From assembly GCA_031274045.1 (NCBI GenBank), contig JAISQS010000412.1:1-5193 (forward strand): 5,193 bases of DNA. The letters run 5' to 3'. Origin of the DNA: Planctomycetaceae bacterium. GTDB taxonomy: Bacteria > Planctomycetota > Planctomycetia > Pirellulales > Thermoguttaceae. A model generated the notes under the pieces. It saw only the letters and a list, made by a program, of their open reading frames with translations, ran no database searches and was not told where the DNA came from. The translations under genes and the position numbers were made by a program. Below are positions 5,105-5,193 of this stretch, piece by piece (within the stretch, counting starts at the first letter, position 1; the number at the start of each line of letters is the position of its first letter).

Positions 5105-5193
5105 ATGAAAGAAACGGCATCATCAATTCAGTGGCATCCGGCATTTTATGAGGCGATTCAACTTGAGCTTGAAGCATATCGGGACGATTTGAT
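5105..5193 (+). CDS. N-terminus of an Rpn/PD-(D/E)XK nuclease-family ('putative transposase') protein (partial, 3' end outside window)
   Basis: The ATG at 5105 opens a frame that runs off the right edge, giving 29 residues that begin MKETASSIQWHPAFYEAIQL and continue ELEAYRDDL. The pattern '(I)xWHPAFxEAIxLELxxYxDxL' is one I recognise as the start of PD-(D/E)XK-fold proteins annotated as Rpn-family nuclease or putative transposase, usually about 250-330 residues. The catalytic residues lie beyond the window, so intactness cannot be judged. No Shine-Dalgarno precedes the start; the leader is AATATAATCAATAATAAT. The left-edge fragment (1-155) appears to be the tail of a protein of the same type, so two family members may flank this segment in the same orientation. 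Confidence 0.72.
   Translation, partial: MKETASSIQWHPAFYEAIQLELEAYRDDL

Overview
This is a bacterial chromosome segment with low-to-moderate GC. Every recognisable gene is on the + strand. It holds two complete membrane-protein genes, for an AI-2E/PerM-family transporter with a very large hydrophilic insertion and for a membrane-bound ion-pumping pyrophosphatase (hppA). Each window edge carries a partial gene. The left one (1-155) looks like the C-terminal tail, and the right one (5105-5193) like the N-terminus, of Rpn/PD-(D/E)XK 'transposase-like' nuclease proteins.

Layout: 1-155, gene tail; 156-340, a spacer with a long inverted repeat built from AATCTGT-type units; 341-2107, the AI-2E family gene; 2108-2278, a spacer with a perfect 9-bp hairpin and five tandem TTAACN hexamers; 2279-4708, hppA; 4709-5104, a 396-bp non-coding stretch whose first half is a dense array of 9-nt-period AATCTGTT repeats in both orientations, and whose second half is mostly featureless leader with a TTCGCG-rich patch and small palindromes; 5105-5193, start of the next gene.

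Organism: none of the three visible start codons has a Shine-Dalgarno sequence, and the leaders are A/T-rich. The pyrophosphatase has a signal-peptide-like N-terminus followed by SEADLAIPDL, and carries the variants DIGSDLMK and KDTSSVSLN. From memory I associate that protein type with planctomycete/verrucomicrobial-like and some other Gram-negative bacteria. The intergenic repeats and Rpn-like genes are typical of genomes rich in dispersed repeats. The phylum cannot be fixed from this window.

How the genes may work together: hppA converts the energy of pyrophosphate hydrolysis into an ion gradient. The AI-2E family includes exporters and, in at least one reported case, a cation/proton antiporter. 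A link between pump and gradient-using transporter is therefore possible, but the 171-bp spacer with its own structures means an operon is not shown. The most unusual features are the roughly 160-residue acidic/Asn-rich insertion in the transporter, the non-canonical pyrophosphatase signatures, and the inverted repeat arrays, one of which can fold into two mutually exclusive long hairpins. I see no convincing new multi-gene system.
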